A DNA stretch of 64,000 bases from Methylocapsa sp. D3K7 (GTDB lineage Bacteria; Pseudomonadota; Alphaproteobacteria; Rhizobiales; Beijerinckiaceae): assembly GCF_029855125.1 (NCBI RefSeq), contig NZ_CP123229.1, forward strand, positions 3,454,501-3,518,500, given 5' to 3'. A program made the position numbers and the translations under genes. Below, piece by piece: positions 8,878-19,507 of the stretch (position 1 is its first letter; each line of letters starts with the position of its first letter). Under the pieces are notes generated by a model. It saw only the letters and a list, made by a program, of their open reading frames with translations, was not told the origin of the DNA and ran no database searches.

Positions 8878-9864
8878 ATAGCCGCCGAAAATAAAGCGCA
8901 GTATTTGCCCCATCAAGCTGAGAAGAGACAGCGCACAGAATACAATCAGCGAATTACGTCCCAAAAGGCATAAAAACCCCGAGGAACGCGGGATGCTGGA
9001 TCTGATCATTCTGAATGTCCCGGCAAAAATCGCCGTCAGCGCGAGACTATGGATAAGCCGCGCCGGTGCCAGGAATGTCTTGTCAAAAGTGAACAAAAGC
9101 TTTGGCTCCGGGACATCGACGGGGTTGGGAGAAAAACCGGTGATTGCCACGAGAGCCCCAAGGATCACCACCGGGAGTGCGAGCCAGCGCAACACGGAAC
9201 GGTGATGCCGCGCAAAGCCGCCGATCCCATCCGTGCCCGCGATGAGGAAACCGAGGACATAGATCAACTGCCAGCTAAGTGGGTTGAGAAACCAGGTTCC
9301 CTCGATCGGCCATGTCGGAAAATTTATGCCCGAAATAAGAGCGAAAGCGTAAATCGCCAACGATATAAGCGGCAGGAGCGGCTTTGCGTAGCGATGCAGC
9401 AGTGCGACCGCCGGAGCGATGAGAAGCAAAACGACATAAAGCGGCAGGATGTTGAAATAGCCGAGCTGGTGGGTGAGCAAAACAAGGCCGATATGGGCTT
9501 TCAGCGGATCGTTGAAAACAGTGGACGCGTTATGCCAATCGATCAGATAGGGCGCGTCGAGAAGCAGAGCAGCCGCCGCCAGCAGGGCGATTGCCATCTC
9601 GGTGACGACCATTTGCGCGACATAGACATTAAAAGCGCGGGCCTCGAGCCGGAATACAAGCCATTGCGCAGGCAGGGCACGCGCCGCGCCATCGACGAGA
9701 ATGCGCAAAGCACAACCGGCAAGAAACACAAAAAGCTCGGCGGAATCTGACAGCGATACGTTGCGATAGGTAAAACGTTCGAAATAAATGCCTGGAATAT
9801 GGTTGATGAAAATCGTAACAAGGGCAAAGCCGCGCCAGAAATCGATCTCATTGGGTGCGCGCAT
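8740..9864 (-). CDS. OpgC-type acyltransferase, integral membrane
   Basis: A 374-residue membrane protein with about ten hydrophobic segments. The N-terminus carries the acyltransferase opening RAPNEIDFWRGFALVTIFINH, where the conserved Asp-Phe-Arg-Gly and His are typical of OpgC, the enzyme that succinylates periplasmic glucans. Inner segments such as NILPLYVVLLLIAPA and LGRNSLIVFCALSLLSLMG fit the family. The last 46 codons or so lie in the second copy of the tandem duplication. Before that event the stop codon would have overlapped the SGNH gene start by about 80 bp, so the two were probably one operon. The acyl donor and glycan acceptor are not shown. Confidence 0.8.
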   Translation of the reverse strand: MRAPNEIDFWRGFALVTIFINHIPGIYFERFTYRNVSLSDSAELFVFLAGCALRILVDGAARALPAQWLVFRLEARAFNVYVAQMVVTEMAIALLAAAALLLDAPYLIDWHNASTVFNDPLKAHIGLVLLTHQLGYFNILPLYVVLLLIAPAVALLHRYAKPLLPLISLAIYAFALISGINFPTWPIEGTWFLNPLSWQLIYVLGFLIAGTDGIGGFARHHRSVLRWLALPVVILGALVAITGFSPNPVDVPEPKLLFTFDKTFLAPARLIHSLALTAIFAGTFRMIRSSIPRSSGFLCLLGRNSLIVFCALSLLSLMGQILRFIFGGYIALDALIVILGILLMGFIAWTAEWRERLRAELANKPSSPPPSAGF

Positions 9865-10302
9865 CGCCTCTCCAAAACCCGCTCGCGTTCCGCCGCTAGA
9901 CGAATGCTTGAGTGCCTTACTACAAAAAGCCCGTCCATTTTTACGGACTTCTCTGCACGTATCGGGCCGCCACTCCGTTTAGGAAAACACACAAAACACG
10001 AAAATTTATTCAAGGCAAAGAAGCGCCTGCCAATTCTATTTCTGGCGCCGCCAATGCTCATCGACGTTTAAGATCAATCCTCAATTGCATGCTTAGCTTG
10101 CCATTAGAACAATTCCCGCTCCAATCCCCCATAAAGGGGTTGTCCCAGCAGTCCAATACACAATTAGATCACAACACCCGCAAACATCGGTCACTTTGCT
10201 TCCTATAATAGCAGATCCCTGATCGGAAATTTGCAGCTCACGAGCTGCGATTTTTGCCGATAGCTAGGGGTGAGAAATTATTGCCGAGAAGGGATGATTT
10301 CG
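9865..10302. other. Intergenic region between divergent genes, no gene seen
   Basis: This 438-bp region separates the acyltransferase gene from the haloperoxidase gene. It is less GC-rich than the genes on either side. I see no convincing short gene, no RNA gene and no strong inverted repeat. It must hold the promoters of both divergent genes. Just before 10303 it carries a good ribosome site (GAGAAGGG at 10286-10293). Confidence 0.6.
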
Positions 10303-11877
10303 ATGAGAAAACAATATTTTATTTCGAATGGCCAAAATTTGGTGCCAACTACGCTTTCGATTTTGATCCTGAGTTTGTTAATCACAATGTATTGCGGATA
10401 CGGTTCGACGGCGGCCGCTCAGACGCCGCTCAGCGGCGAAAATTCCAGAGAGCTGCAACGCCTGCTCGCGGTGCAGACAGAAAAAACGGCCGTCCCATAT
10501 TCGTTCGCACAGCCGCCACGCACTCCTGTCGATGCGCTTGATCGCTATTTCATGTGGAATGAAATCGCTCTCGATACGACCGCGATCGATCACACGCCGG
10601 TAGACCCGGCAAGCGGGGAGGATCCCCGCCGTTTCGGCGAACAGCTCGGCCCTCACCGGTCAAGTTACGCAATGGCAATAGTTCACATCGCAATGTTTGA
10701 TGCCATCAACGCTATCTCACACAAATACACAAGCTACAGCGGCGTTGCGCCGGTCCATGCAAATATTTCGATGGATCGCGCCATTGCGCAGGCGGCGTAT
10801 GAGTCTCTGATAGCCTTATATCCGTTCCAATCGGATCGGTTGCGCGCGATCTTCAATCAGGACATCGCTAGAATTCATGGTGTTCAGAGTGCGATCAACG
10901 CCGGCGCGGACCTAGGAGATAAATCTGCTGTTGCGATTATCGCGAAACGCAAAAACGACGGCTCAGAACTACCGGAACCCCGCGTTGGCGTCGATTTTTT
11001 TCCAAGCACCGATCCCGGCAAGTGGCAGCCGGATCCGGTCAGCGGATTGAAAGTGGCTCTGGGCGGGAATTGGCCGAAGGTTAAGCCTTTTGTCCTGAAG
11101 TCGGCGGATCAGTTCCGTTCACCAAAGCCGCCTGAACTGACAGACAGTTCCTATACAAAGGCCTATCTGGAAGTGATGAATCTCGGCGGTGATCCCGCGC
11201 ATGGCACATCGACAACCCGGACAGCGCCCCAGGAATTCACGGCGAAGTTTTGGTCCTATGACGGCACCCCATCGTTGTGCGCCCCTCCGCGCCTGTATAA
11301 CCAGATCGCACGAACCGTCGCGCTGCAGCAAAAAATGGCCAATGTCGTTGATATTTCACGTTTCTTCGCGCTCATAAATGTCGCGATGGCGGACGCGGGC
11401 ATTTCGGCTTGGGAATCGAAATACACCTACCAATATTGGCGGCCGGTCACCGGAATTCGCGCTGGTGATACAGACGGGAACTCATCGACGTTGCGAGATG
11501 CAAACTGGTATCCTCTCGGTGCTCAGGCGACGAATACGCATGGTCCGAACTTCACCCCGCCATTCCCGGCCTATCCGTCGGGCCACGCGACGTTTGGCGG
11601 CGCACTCTTCGAGATCATGCGCAAATTCTGGCCTGACAAAACACAATTCACGTTTGTCTCGGACGAATACAATGGCAAGAATAGGGATGTTGACGGCAAT
11701 CTGCGGCCACTCAGTCCGGTCGTCTTCAAATCGTTTCGCGAGGCGGAATTCGACAATGCGAAGAGCCGCATTTTTATGGGCGTGCATTGGCAGTTTGATG
11801 CCGACGCGGGCATCAAACAAGGCAATCAAGTGGGGGATTACGTCTTCGATCACGCCTTTCGTCCAAACCGGCGATAG
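10303..11877 (+). CDS. Vanadium-dependent haloperoxidase (PAP2 superfamily)
   Basis: An exported protein of about 524 residues. A hydrophobic segment (TTLSILILSLLITMYCGYG) followed by an Ala-rich cleavage region gives a signal peptide. All vanadate-binding residues are visible in order: Lys and Arg in KYTYQYWRPVTGIR, the PSGH motif in FPAYPSGHATFG, and Arg and His in KSRIFMGVHWQFDADAG. Members oxidise halides with hydrogen peroxide, or act as related phosphatases; the halide here is not predictable. The frame is open from a GTG at 10270, but the ribosome site GAGAAGGG favours the ATG at 10303. It is transcribed alone and converges with nnrD. Confidence 0.9.
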   Translation: MRKQYFISNGQNLVPTTLSILILSLLITMYCGYGSTAAAQTPLSGENSRELQRLLAVQTEKTAVPYSFAQPPRTPVDALDRYFMWNEIALDTTAIDHTPVDPASGEDPRRFGEQLGPHRSSYAMAIVHIAMFDAINAISHKYTSYSGVAPVHANISMDRAIAQAAYESLIALYPFQSDRLRAIFNQDIARIHGVQSAINAGADLGDKSAVAIIAKRKNDGSELPEPRVGVDFFPSTDPGKWQPDPVSGLKVALGGNWPKVKPFVLKSADQFRSPKPPELTDSSYTKAYLEVMNLGGDPAHGTSTTRTAPQEFTAKFWSYDGTPSLCAPPRLYNQIARTVALQQKMANVVDISRFFALINVAMADAGISAWESKYTYQYWRPVTGIRAGDTDGNSSTLRDANWYPLGAQATNTHGPNFTPPFPAYPSGHATFGGALFEIMRKFWPDKTQFTFVSDEYNGKNRDVDGNLRPLSPVVFKSFREAEFDNAKSRIFMGVHWQFDADAGIKQGNQVGDYVFDHAFRPNRR

Positions 11878-11906
11878 GCGGAAGTGAGAATAAGAAGCCA
11901 TTCGGC

Positions 11907-13541
11907 TCACCCTTTATCGGTTTGCAAAGTGCCGTCAGCCAACAGCGCTTGCAGAACTGGCGGTAGATTTTCGGGGATGTCTTCGGCGACGAGGCCAAAG
12001 CCAAAGTGCCGTGCGGCGGCACCGTGCAGCCAGATGGCGGCGGAAGCGGCCTCGAAGAGCGGCATGCCCTGTGCCAAAAGGCCGCCGGTCAGTCCCGCCA
12101 AAACATCGCCAGAGCCAGCCGTCGCCAGCCACGGCGGCAAATCCTCGGCGATACTGGCGCGGCCTTGGGGATGCGCGGCCACCGTATCAGCGCCTTTTAA
12201 AATCACGAGCGCGCCGCTCAACGCGGCGGCGGCGCGGGTGCGGTCGAGTTTTGACTCAGAATGCAGCGACGCCAAAAGCGGCGGCACGGTTTCACGATTT
12301 GGCACGAGGTTCGCCCAGCGGCTTTCGTCACCGATGGAAACCTTACCGAAGAGGCGCGCGAATTCGCCATCATGCGGCGTAAGCACCACATCCTTCCCGG
12401 ACCGGCGGATCAAGCGAGCAAGACCATACGCATCGTCAGCAAAACTCGTCAGGACGTCGGCGTCAAGGACGATTCCTCTGGGCGGCTCGCCGTGTTCGGC
12501 GTCTGGTGTGAGCGCGGCGCGCACGAGCGCCCGTGTGTTCTCGCCAACGCCAAGCCCAGGTCCCATGACAAGCGCATTCTTCCGGCGGTCGGCGAGCAGC
12601 TTGGTCAGATCATCGGGTCCATCGCACACGCGGGTCATGATCGCGGTCAGCGCGGCGGCATGGACGCTCAATGCCTCGCTTGGCGTGGCCACCGTCACCA
12701 GTCCGGCGCCGCCGCGCAACGCACCGCGCGCGGCGAGCCGCGCCGCTCCCGTATGGGCGAGCCCTCCGGAAACCACCATGGCGTGACCGCGCGCGTATTT
12801 GTGACCCTCGACGCGCGGCACCGGAAAACAATGTGCCCACAAGGCTGGGCCATTCGCGAAGGTTTTCGGCGCGATGGCCGGGAGGACACTGGCCTCGATT
12901 CCAATATCGGCGACGGCTGTACTGCCGCAATGGATGCGGCCGGGCAGCAGAAAATGACCTGGCTTGCGGCGGAAAAATGTAATAGTGCGCGTGGCGTTGA
13001 TCGCGGCGCCGCGAATTTGTCCGCTGGAGCCATCGATGCCGGATGGAACATCCACGGCAAGGATCGGTTTTTTGGTCTTCCGCGTCCATTCATTGAGACG
13101 CAGCACTGCGGCTTTGGCGGCCCCGTCGAGAGCGCGGGCGAGTCCCGCGCCAAACAGCCCGTCGATGGCAAGACTGGCGGGGTCGAGATCGATCTCCTCG
13201 ACGGCCTTGACATCGCCTGTCCAGCGCGATGCGGCGAGCCCCGCGTCGCCCGGCAGGCGATAGCGAGAACCGAGGAGCCCAAGCTCAACGGCAAAGCCTT
13301 GCTCCGCGAGCAGGCGCGCGGCGACAAAACCATCGCCGCCATTGTTGCCCGGGCCGCAAAAGACGGCGATTCGCGCCGTCGGGGAGACAAGCCTGGCGGC
13401 TTCTCTTGCCACCGCCGCCCCGGCAAGTTCCATCAGCAAGGTGCCCGGCGTGCCTCCCGCGATGGTCAGCCTGTCGGCCTCAGCCATTTCGGAATTGGTC
13501 AACAGCACAGATGCGAGAGAGTCTGGCATGGGCAAAACCAT
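11907..13541 (-). CDS. nnrD: Bifunctional NAD(P)H-hydrate epimerase/ADP-dependent dehydratase
   Basis: Repairs hydrated NADH and NADPH: the N-terminal epimerase (YjeF_N) interconverts R and S forms and the C-terminal kinase-like domain dehydrates the S form. The epimerase domain shows VFCGPGNNGGDGFVAARLL and AVDVPSGIDGSSG. The dehydratase shows VVLTPHDGEFARLFG, LKGADTVAAHPQGR and the glycine-rich ATAGSGDVLAGLTGGLLAQG. At 544 residues it is slightly longer than usual. Two in-frame ATGs near the start (13541 and 13529) cannot be separated by ribosome sites with certainty. Confidence 0.95.
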   Translation of the reverse strand: MVLPMPDSLASVLLTNSEMAEADRLTIAGGTPGTLLMELAGAAVAREAARLVSPTARIAVFCGPGNNGGDGFVAARLLAEQGFAVELGLLGSRYRLPGDAGLAASRWTGDVKAVEEIDLDPASLAIDGLFGAGLARALDGAAKAAVLRLNEWTRKTKKPILAVDVPSGIDGSSGQIRGAAINATRTITFFRRKPGHFLLPGRIHCGSTAVADIGIEASVLPAIAPKTFANGPALWAHCFPVPRVEGHKYARGHAMVVSGGLAHTGAARLAARGALRGGAGLVTVATPSEALSVHAAALTAIMTRVCDGPDDLTKLLADRRKNALVMGPGLGVGENTRALVRAALTPDAEHGEPPRGIVLDADVLTSFADDAYGLARLIRRSGKDVVLTPHDGEFARLFGKVSIGDESRWANLVPNRETVPPLLASLHSESKLDRTRAAAALSGALVILKGADTVAAHPQGRASIAEDLPPWLATAGSGDVLAGLTGGLLAQGMPLFEAASAAIWLHGAAARHFGFGLVAEDIPENLPPVLQALLADGTLQTDKG

Positions 13542-13691
13542 GGTTTTGGAGCGATGGAGGCGCGGCCGTTTCTTCCACGCGATAAATTTACTATCGATGA
13601 CTTATACGACGTCATCTGAAAGTTTCCCCTTGAATTTCTTGCGGGCCGCTTCAGTTATGGCGCGAACGTCAGAGTTTGTGGAGGGCGATCC

Positions 13692-14552
13692 ATGGGAATG
13701 CGCGTCTCGCGCGGGACGGCCATGCCGATCGTCATGGCGGTGATCGTTTCAATAGGTCTTTGGTTTTTTTTGGTCCCGTCACGTCCCAAAGTCGAGGCGG
13801 CGGGGCAGGACATCGGGATAAAGGCAGCTTGCAGCCCCGGCAGCCGGACGGGCCATGCGGATCTTTACGACAATTTGCAAACCGCCGACATGCTGACCAT
13901 CGCCGTGCGCACGCCAAGCGATTACGATCCGACGCGCGCCTATCCGTTGCTTGTTGTCTTTCCGCCGGCGGGATACAACCGGCTGGGGTCGGAGAATTTT
14001 TACGATTTGACGACGGAAGCAACACGGCGCGGTTTCATCGTCGCTTACAGCAATCATCTCGGCGTGTCGCCCCCGTCCGTCTTGCAACAGGCGAAGGTGT
14101 CCGAGACCGTTGCAAGCTTTTTCTGTGTCGATGAACATTCGATTGCCTATCTAGGCCATTCCGATGGGGGGTCGATGGCCGAAGGGATACCTGCCTATAT
14201 CCCCAAAGCCGCCGTTGCGCCGCGCAGCATTGTCGCGAGCGGCGCGGGCATAACGGCGGAGGATCTTGCAGCGATGCCGTGTCCGTCGATCCCGGCCGTT
14301 ATGATTGTCCACAGCCGCAATGATGAACGGTTCCCGGGCTTCGGACCCGGCGCAGCGGCCTATTGGGGACGATGCGCCGCCTGCGCGCCGGCGGATCTTA
14401 ACGCGTCCGCCGATGGCTGCCATGACTTCACGGGCTGTGCCAAGGGGAAGCGTGTCACCTATTGCGAAACCTCTCTGCCGCACAAGAAGTGGCCTTTGTT
14501 GAATTCCGCCATGCTCGATTTTATTCAAGGCGGTAAGGCACAGGTGCCATAG
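13692..14552 (+). CDS. Exported esterase, poly(3-hydroxybutyrate) depolymerase-like
   Basis: An alpha/beta hydrolase of 286 residues with an N-terminal membrane or signal segment (IVMAVIVSIGLWFFLV). The body resembles the LpqC/PHB-depolymerase-like esterases: YPLLVVFPPAGYN as the oxyanion strand, the nucleophile in IAYLGHSDGGSMAEG, and a candidate acid and histidine in VHSRNDERFP and TSLPHKKWPLLNSA. Several cysteines in the second half suggest disulfides outside the cytoplasm. A strong ribosome site (GGAGGGCG) lies just before the ATG. The substrate is unknown. Confidence 0.75.
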   Translation: MGMRVSRGTAMPIVMAVIVSIGLWFFLVPSRPKVEAAGQDIGIKAACSPGSRTGHADLYDNLQTADMLTIAVRTPSDYDPTRAYPLLVVFPPAGYNRLGSENFYDLTTEATRRGFIVAYSNHLGVSPPSVLQQAKVSETVASFFCVDEHSIAYLGHSDGGSMAEGIPAYIPKAAVAPRSIVASGAGITAEDLAAMPCPSIPAVMIVHSRNDERFPGFGPGAAAYWGRCAACAPADLNASADGCHDFTGCAKGKRVTYCETSLPHKKWPLLNSAMLDFIQGGKAQVP

Positions 14553-14717
14553 TGCGGTTTGCGGCTCGGGCACCGCTGGAATTTTGTCATAGACGGCCGC
14601 CAAGTTGACATCGGCGGAGGCGGCGATTAACCACGATAAATTGAAAGGTCCGTGCTCTGGCTATCCGCGCCGCGAAGTCGCCGCCGTCCGGGTTACCTGT
14701 TGCGGCTGCGGCGTCCG

Positions 14718-15047
14718 ATGAAACCCAGTATCGCGAAGTTCGCCATAGGTCAGGTCGTCAAGCACCGGAAATATCCGTTCCGGGGGATCGTCTACGATGT
14801 CGACCCAGTCTTTGCCAACACGGAGGAATGGTGGCAGTCGATCCCAGCGGAAATCCGGCCGCGCAAGGATCAGCCTTTCTATCATCTGTTTGCGGAGAAT
14901 ACCGACACCGAATATGTCGCTTATGTCTCGGAGCAAAACCTTGTCGCCGATACCTCCGGCGATCCAATCCGGCATCCGCAAGTCAGCGAAATGTTCGTGC
15001 GGGCGCTCGATGGCGCCTATAAAATCAAAACCCCGCGCATGAACTGA
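14718..15047 (+). CDS. hspQ: Heat shock protein HspQ
   Basis: HspQ binds hemimethylated DNA and is a specificity factor for Lon protease. The sequence from the ATG at 14718 (109 residues) matches the family throughout: KFAIGQVVKHRKYPFRGIVY, then EEWWQSIPAEIRP, QPFYHLFAENTDTEYVAYVS and EQNLVADTSGDPIRHPQV. The frame is open upstream to 14652, but the extra residues are basic and family-unlike, so I use the later start. It stands alone between an esterase gene and a convergent channel gene. Confidence 0.95.
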   Translation: MKPSIAKFAIGQVVKHRKYPFRGIVYDVDPVFANTEEWWQSIPAEIRPRKDQPFYHLFAENTDTEYVAYVSEQNLVADTSGDPIRHPQVSEMFVRALDGAYKIKTPRMN

Positions 15048-15102
15048 CCTGAGCGCTTCCCGGTCACGTGGAAAAATTCGTTCAACGTTTTCGGAACGTG
15101 CT

Positions 15103-15801
15103 CTACCGGCGGCGGTCTTCGAGTTCGAGCGTGACGAGCCTTGCCAGCAGGGTCGCTGGGTAAAGCTGGCCGATGATCGCTTCGAGATTGCTAAGGCTGC
15201 GGGCGAGCGGATGCACCGGCAGAATATCGCCATAGCCGACAGTGGTCAGTGTGGCGAAGCTGAAATAGATCAAGTCGCTGGCAAACTTTGGAGTCCCCGC
15301 GACCCCGAGCCCCATAAATGCTTGCGGCATAAGCAACGCAATCACGCCATAGAAGCCGACGAAGATTTGACCAATCGTCAAATAGACGAGGACCGCGCCC
15401 ATAATACGATGATAGGTAATGCGGCCCGGGGCAAACACGGCGCGCGCAATGACATAAGCCAGCGCGGAGCGCACCGTGATCCAAGCCATGGCTTCAAGAA
15501 AGATACCGAGGTGCGGGTTGTCCAAAAAACGTACAACGCCAGCTACAACACCGAGAGCAACCCCGAGCAGCATGGTGATCACGGCGCCAAGGCCCGCCGG
15601 TGCGCCCAGAACGCAACTTGCCATGATCAGCACGATCAGGAAGCCATAGCCTGGGATCACGATCCATCCCGTGGCGTGAACCGGAATGATCACGAAGGTG
15701 AGCACCACAAGCAAGATTGTGAGCCACGTCAGCAGCCGGTCGCCGAATCTCATTCGCGCTCGGTCAAGGCGCCGATGAAAATCCCCAGCTCTTACCCGCA
15801 T
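15103..15801 (-). CDS. Potassium-channel-like membrane protein
   Basis: A 232-residue protein with about five or six hydrophobic segments. The last pair flanks a pore loop with the potassium selectivity filter in YFSFATLTTVGYGDILPVHP (TVGYGD). After the final segment there is only a short acidic tail, so no RCK/TrkA-N regulatory domain is present. The N-terminal segments have no clear voltage-sensor arginine pattern. Family knowledge supports K+ conduction as a tetramer; gating is unknown. The gene lies just downstream of gyrA on the same strand, with a gap of about 46 bp. Confidence 0.85.
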   Translation of the reverse strand: MRVRAGDFHRRLDRARMRFGDRLLTWLTILLVVLTFVIIPVHATGWIVIPGYGFLIVLIMASCVLGAPAGLGAVITMLLGVALGVVAGVVRFLDNPHLGIFLEAMAWITVRSALAYVIARAVFAPGRITYHRIMGAVLVYLTIGQIFVGFYGVIALLMPQAFMGLGVAGTPKFASDLIYFSFATLTTVGYGDILPVHPLARSLSNLEAIIGQLYPATLLARLVTLELEDRRR

Positions 15802-15847
15802 CGGCTAAGTCCATGACGTCGCACAGGTGCACTCGGTGGCGCCCCCC

Positions 15848-18628
15848 TCAACCGCCGTCTTCCTCGCCTTGTTCCGTGGCACGCGGCTCGTCGCCGCTGG
15901 CGCGCGAATCCTCCTCGGTAATGCGTTCGACCGCGACGACTTGTTCGCCGGTGGCGGTATCGAAGACGATCACGCCCTGAGTAGCGCGGCCCGCAACCCG
16001 AATGCCATCGACGGGGCAGCGGATCAATTGGCCGCCATTGGTGACGAGCATGATCCCGTCGCCATCCTCGACCGGCATGGACGCGACAAGCTTGCCATTT
16101 CTCTCGTTGACGGCCATGGCGACAATGCCTTTGCCGCCGCGTCCGGTGATCCTGTATTCATAGGATGACGTCCGTTTGCCGTAGCCATTTTCGGAGACAG
16201 TCAAGATGATCTGTTCAGCCGCCGACATTTCCGCGTAGCGGTCGGAGCTAAGGTTCGCCGCGGTGGGCGCTTCCACGCTTTCCGGCGTTTCGCCCTCCTG
16301 CTCCTCGCCCAGCGTGTCCGGGCCGGCCTCCGGCGTCACATCACCCGCCACCGCTCGGCGCATCTTGAGATAGGCAAGACGTATGCCGCTGTCGGCCTCG
16401 GTATGCCGCAAAATGGCAAGCGAGATCACGAGATCGTTTGCACCAAGATTGATGCCGCGCACCCCGATGGAATCGCGGCCCTTGAAAACCCGCACGTCGG
16501 TGACCGGAAACCGGATGCACTGACCCTTGGCTGTGGTCAGCAAAACATCGTCGGCCTCGCTGCAAATCTGAACATCGACGATTTGCTCACCCTCGCCAAG
16601 CCGCATCGCGATCTTGCCGGCACGGTTGACTTGCGCGAAATCGGACAGCTTGTTGCGCCGGACGCTGCCGCTGGTCGTCGCGAACATGACATCGAGGGTT
16701 TCCCATGCGGCCTCATCCTCGGGCAGCGGCATGATGGTGGTGATGCGCTCGCCTTGGTCCAACGGCAGCAGATTGACCAGCGCTTTTCCACGCGCTTGCG
16801 GCGCCGAAAGCGGCAAGCGCCAGACTTTTTCCTTATAGACTTGGCCACGCGAGGAAAAAAACAGCACCGGTGTATGGGTCGAGGCGACAAACAGCCTTGC
16901 GACGAAATCTTCGTCACGCGTTTGCATGCCGGAGCGGCCCTTGCCACCGCGCCGTTGCGCGCGATAGGTCGCAAGCGGCACCCGCTTGACATAGCCAAGA
17001 TGCGACACGGTGACGACCATGTCTTCGCGCTGAATGAGATCCTCATCCTCGACGCCCGCCGCGTCGTCGAGAATGATCGACCGGCGCGGCGTCGTATGGG
17101 CGGTCTTGACCGCCAGCATTTCGTCCTTGATGATCGAAAAGAGCCGCTCGCGCGAACGCAGAATCTCAAGATAGTCGGCAATCTCGACGCTGAGTTTGTT
17201 CAGCGCTTCGGCGATTTCCTCGCGGCCGAGGGCGGTCAAGCGTTGCAGACGCAATTCAAGAATGGCCTTCGCCTGCGCTTCCGAAAGCCGGCAGTTGCCA
17301 TCCTCGCTGAGCACGTGACGCGGATCGGCGATAAGCGTGATCAACGGCGCCATGTCCCGCGCCGGCCAGCTGCGCTCCATCAGGGCCGCCCGGGCTGTGG
17401 CGGGATCTGGCGAGGTGCGGATCAGACGGATGAACTCATCGATGTTGGCAAGCGCAATCGCGAGGCCGACTTGTACATGCGCAGCATCGCGCGCTTTGGT
17501 AAGCAGATGCTTCGTGCGCCTTGTGACGACCTCTTCACGGAAATCGATGAAGGCCTTGAGGAAATCCTTGAGAGTCAGGACTTCCGGCCGGCCGCCGTTC
17601 AAGGCGATCATGTTGCAGGCGAAACTCGATTGCAGCGCAGTGAACCGCCAGAGCTGATTGAGGACCACATCGGCGAGCGCGTCGCGTTTGATTTCGATCA
17701 CGATCCGCATGCCGTCGCGGTCGGATTCATCGCGCAGATCCGAGATGCCTTCGACGCGTTTCTCGCGCACGAGTTCGGCGATTTTCTCGATGAGAGTCGC
17801 CTTGTTGATCTGGTAGGGAAGCTCCGTAACGATCAGAGCCTCACGCTCCTTGCGGATTTCCTCGACCTCAACCTTCGCCCGCGTCAACACTGAGCCGCGG
17901 CCAAACGTATAAGCGGCGCGGATGCCTGCTCGCCCCAAAATATAACCGCCGGTCGGAAAGTCGGGGCCGGGGACGATCGCCATTAAATCCTCGACGGTCA
18001 TTTCTGGCCGCTCGATCAGGGCGATCGTTGCATCGATGACTTCACCGAGATTATGCGGCGGAATGTTGGTCGCCATACCGACAGCAATGCCGCCGGCCCC
18101 ATTGACGAGGAGATTTGGAAACCTCGCCGGAAGAACGACCGGCTCATGTTCCTTGCCGTCGTAATTTGGCTGAAAATTGACAGTGTCCGCATCGATGTCT
18201 TCAAGCAGAGCCAGGGCCGGGCGGGCAAGTCTCGATTCTGTGTAACGCATGGCGGCCGGCGGGTCGCCGTCCACCGAACCGAAATTGCCTTGCCCATCGA
18301 TCAAAGGCAGGCGCATCGAGAAGGGCTGCGCCATCCGCACCAGCGCGTCATAGATCGCGGTGTCGCCATGCGGATGATATTTACCCATGACATCGCCGAC
18401 GATGCGGGCACATTTCACATAAGGACGGTCCGGCGTATAATTGTTTTCGTGCATCGAATAGAAAATGCGCCGGTGCACGGGCTTCAATCCGTCGCGCACG
18501 TCGGGAAGCGCCCGGCTGACGATCACGCTCATTGCGTAATCGAGATAGCTATTGCGCATTTCGTCGGTTATCGAAACCGGCCGGACGCCGGAGCCTGGGG
18601 GCGAGGTGGTGTCGTCTGTGTCGGCCAA
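15848..18628 (-). CDS. gyrA: DNA gyrase subunit A
   Basis: The DNA-cleaving subunit of gyrase, which introduces negative supercoils together with GyrB. The 926 residues contain the breakage-reunion domain with the active-site tyrosine at about residue 129 ([10 protein letters not shown]). The quinolone pocket reads [12 protein letters not shown], with Thr90 and Asp94 at the E. coli Ser83 and Asp87 positions. The C-terminal pinwheel has the GyrA box ([11 protein letters not shown]). Between blades there is an acidic insert of roughly 40 residues (around [15 protein letters not shown]), which is known in alphaproteobacterial GyrA. It lies downstream of ssb on the same strand. Confidence 0.98.
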   Translation of the reverse strand: MADTDDTTSPPGSGVRPVSITDEMRNSYLDYAMSVIVSRALPDVRDGLKPVHRRIFYSMHENNYTPDRPYVKCARIVGDVMGKYHPHGDTAIYDALVRMAQPFSMRLPLIDGQGNFGSVDGDPPAAMRYTESRLARPALALLEDIDADTVNFQPNYDGKEHEPVVLPARFPNLLVNGAGGIAVGMATNIPPHNLGEVIDATIALIERPEMTVEDLMAIVPGPDFPTGGYILGRAGIRAAYTFGRGSVLTRAKVEVEEIRKEREALIVTELPYQINKATLIEKIAELVREKRVEGISDLRDESDRDGMRIVIEIKRDALADVVLNQLWRFTALQSSFACNMIALNGGRPEVLTLKDFLKAFIDFREEVVTRRTKHLLTKARDAAHVQVGLAIALANIDEFIRLIRTSPDPATARAALMERSWPARDMAPLITLIADPRHVLSEDGNCRLSEAQAKAILELRLQRLTALGREEIAEALNKLSVEIADYLEILRSRERLFSIIKDEMLAVKTAHTTPRRSIILDDAAGVEDEDLIQREDMVVTVSHLGYVKRVPLATYRAQRRGGKGRSGMQTRDEDFVARLFVASTHTPVLFFSSRGQVYKEKVWRLPLSAPQARGKALVNLLPLDQGERITTIMPLPEDEAAWETLDVMFATTSGSVRRNKLSDFAQVNRAGKIAMRLGEGEQIVDVQICSEADDVLLTTAKGQCIRFPVTDVRVFKGRDSIGVRGINLGANDLVISLAILRHTEADSGIRLAYLKMRRAVAGDVTPEAGPDTLGEEQEGETPESVEAPTAANLSSDRYAEMSAAEQIILTVSENGYGKRTSSYEYRITGRGGKGIVAMAVNERNGKLVASMPVEDGDGIMLVTNGGQLIRCPVDGIRVAGRATQGVIVFDTATGEQVVAVERITEEDSRASGDEPRATEQGEEDGG

Positions 18629-18672
18629 GAAAAACTGTCCTAGAAAATCGCGTGAAATCTATGCGGGAGGAT

Positions 18673-18692
18673 GGCCGGATTTTACTCCGGCC
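18673..18692 (-). terminator. Hairpin between ssb and gyrA, weak terminator candidate
   Basis: An inverted repeat of seven bases (GGCCGGA, loop TTTTAC, TCCGGCC) lies in the 141-bp gap between ssb and gyrA. It has no T-run on the minus strand, so it is more likely an RNA hairpin or a weak attenuator than a full Rho-independent terminator. Confidence 0.3.
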
Positions 18693-18769
18693 CGCCGCGG
18701 AACGGCAACTCCTATCCTGTGATTTTGCCGTATTGCTGCGTTCGGAAGGGCAATCGCTGGACGTATGCC

Positions 18770-19267
18770 CTAAAAGGGGATGTCATCGTCGATGATATCG
18801 GCGGCGCGGCTTGCGGCGGCCGGACGCCGCTCCGCCGCCGGGCGCTCCATCGGCGATGAACGGCCAAACGATGTATTGGCCGACTCATAGCCATCCTCGG
18901 CGCCTTCTCCCCGGCCGCGGCTGTCGAGAAGCGTCAGTTCACCGCGAAAGCGTTGCAACACCACTTCCGTCGCCTTGCGCTGATTGCCGTCACGGTCAGT
19001 ATATTCGCGCGTCTGCAATTGCCCTTCGAGATAGACCTTCGTGCCCTTCTTACAATATTGCTCGGCGATCTTGCCGAGGTTCTCGTTGAAGATCACGACA
19101 TTGTGCCATTCGGTGCGCTCCTTGCGCTCGCCGGTGGCTTTGTCGCGCCAGGTCTCGGAGGTCGCGACGGAGAAGCTGACGATGGGATCGCCGGCGCCGG
19201 TGCGCCGCACTTCCGGATCGCGGCCGAGATTGCCGACGAGAATGACCTTGTTGACACTCCCAGCCAT
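18770..19267 (-). CDS. ssb: Single-stranded DNA-binding protein
   Basis: Coats single-stranded DNA in replication, repair and recombination. The OB-fold core starts MAGSVNKVILVGNLGRDPEV and contains EWHNVVIFNENLGKIAEQY and the typical KGTKVYLEGQLQTREYTD. A Gly-rich linker leads to the acidic C-terminal tip DDDIPF, which recruits partner proteins. I place the start at the ATG at 19267 because it is preceded by GGAGAA and matches the family N-terminus; 23 further in-frame codons upstream are not family-like. Length 165 residues. Confidence 0.97.
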   Translation of the reverse strand: MAGSVNKVILVGNLGRDPEVRRTGAGDPIVSFSVATSETWRDKATGERKERTEWHNVVIFNENLGKIAEQYCKKGTKVYLEGQLQTREYTDRDGNQRKATEVVLQRFRGELTLLDSRGRGEGAEDGYESANTSFGRSSPMERPAAERRPAAASRAADIIDDDIPF

Positions 19268-19507
19268 AATTTTCTCCTTTGATGAAAACAGACACACAGG
19301 CCGAAAGGCAATTTCTGCAAGCCGCATATCTTGCATGCACGCGCCTTGAAGGCGCCGTTTATGAGGTCTCTCGCGCCAGTTATCCCCGAGAATCCCAGCT
19401 GCCCTCGTTCATTTTTTGTTCTAGCACCGGAATGTCACAGGTACAAGGGTTTTGCGGCGATGCCGCGTTCGCTGCTTGACAGAGCTTGGCCGTAAATTCA
19501 TCTTGCA

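Noticed and set aside
16403..17893. A 496-codon open frame on the plus strand
   Set aside because: It is antisense to gyrA, and its composition (rich in Arg, His, Gly, Asp) is that of a shadow frame.
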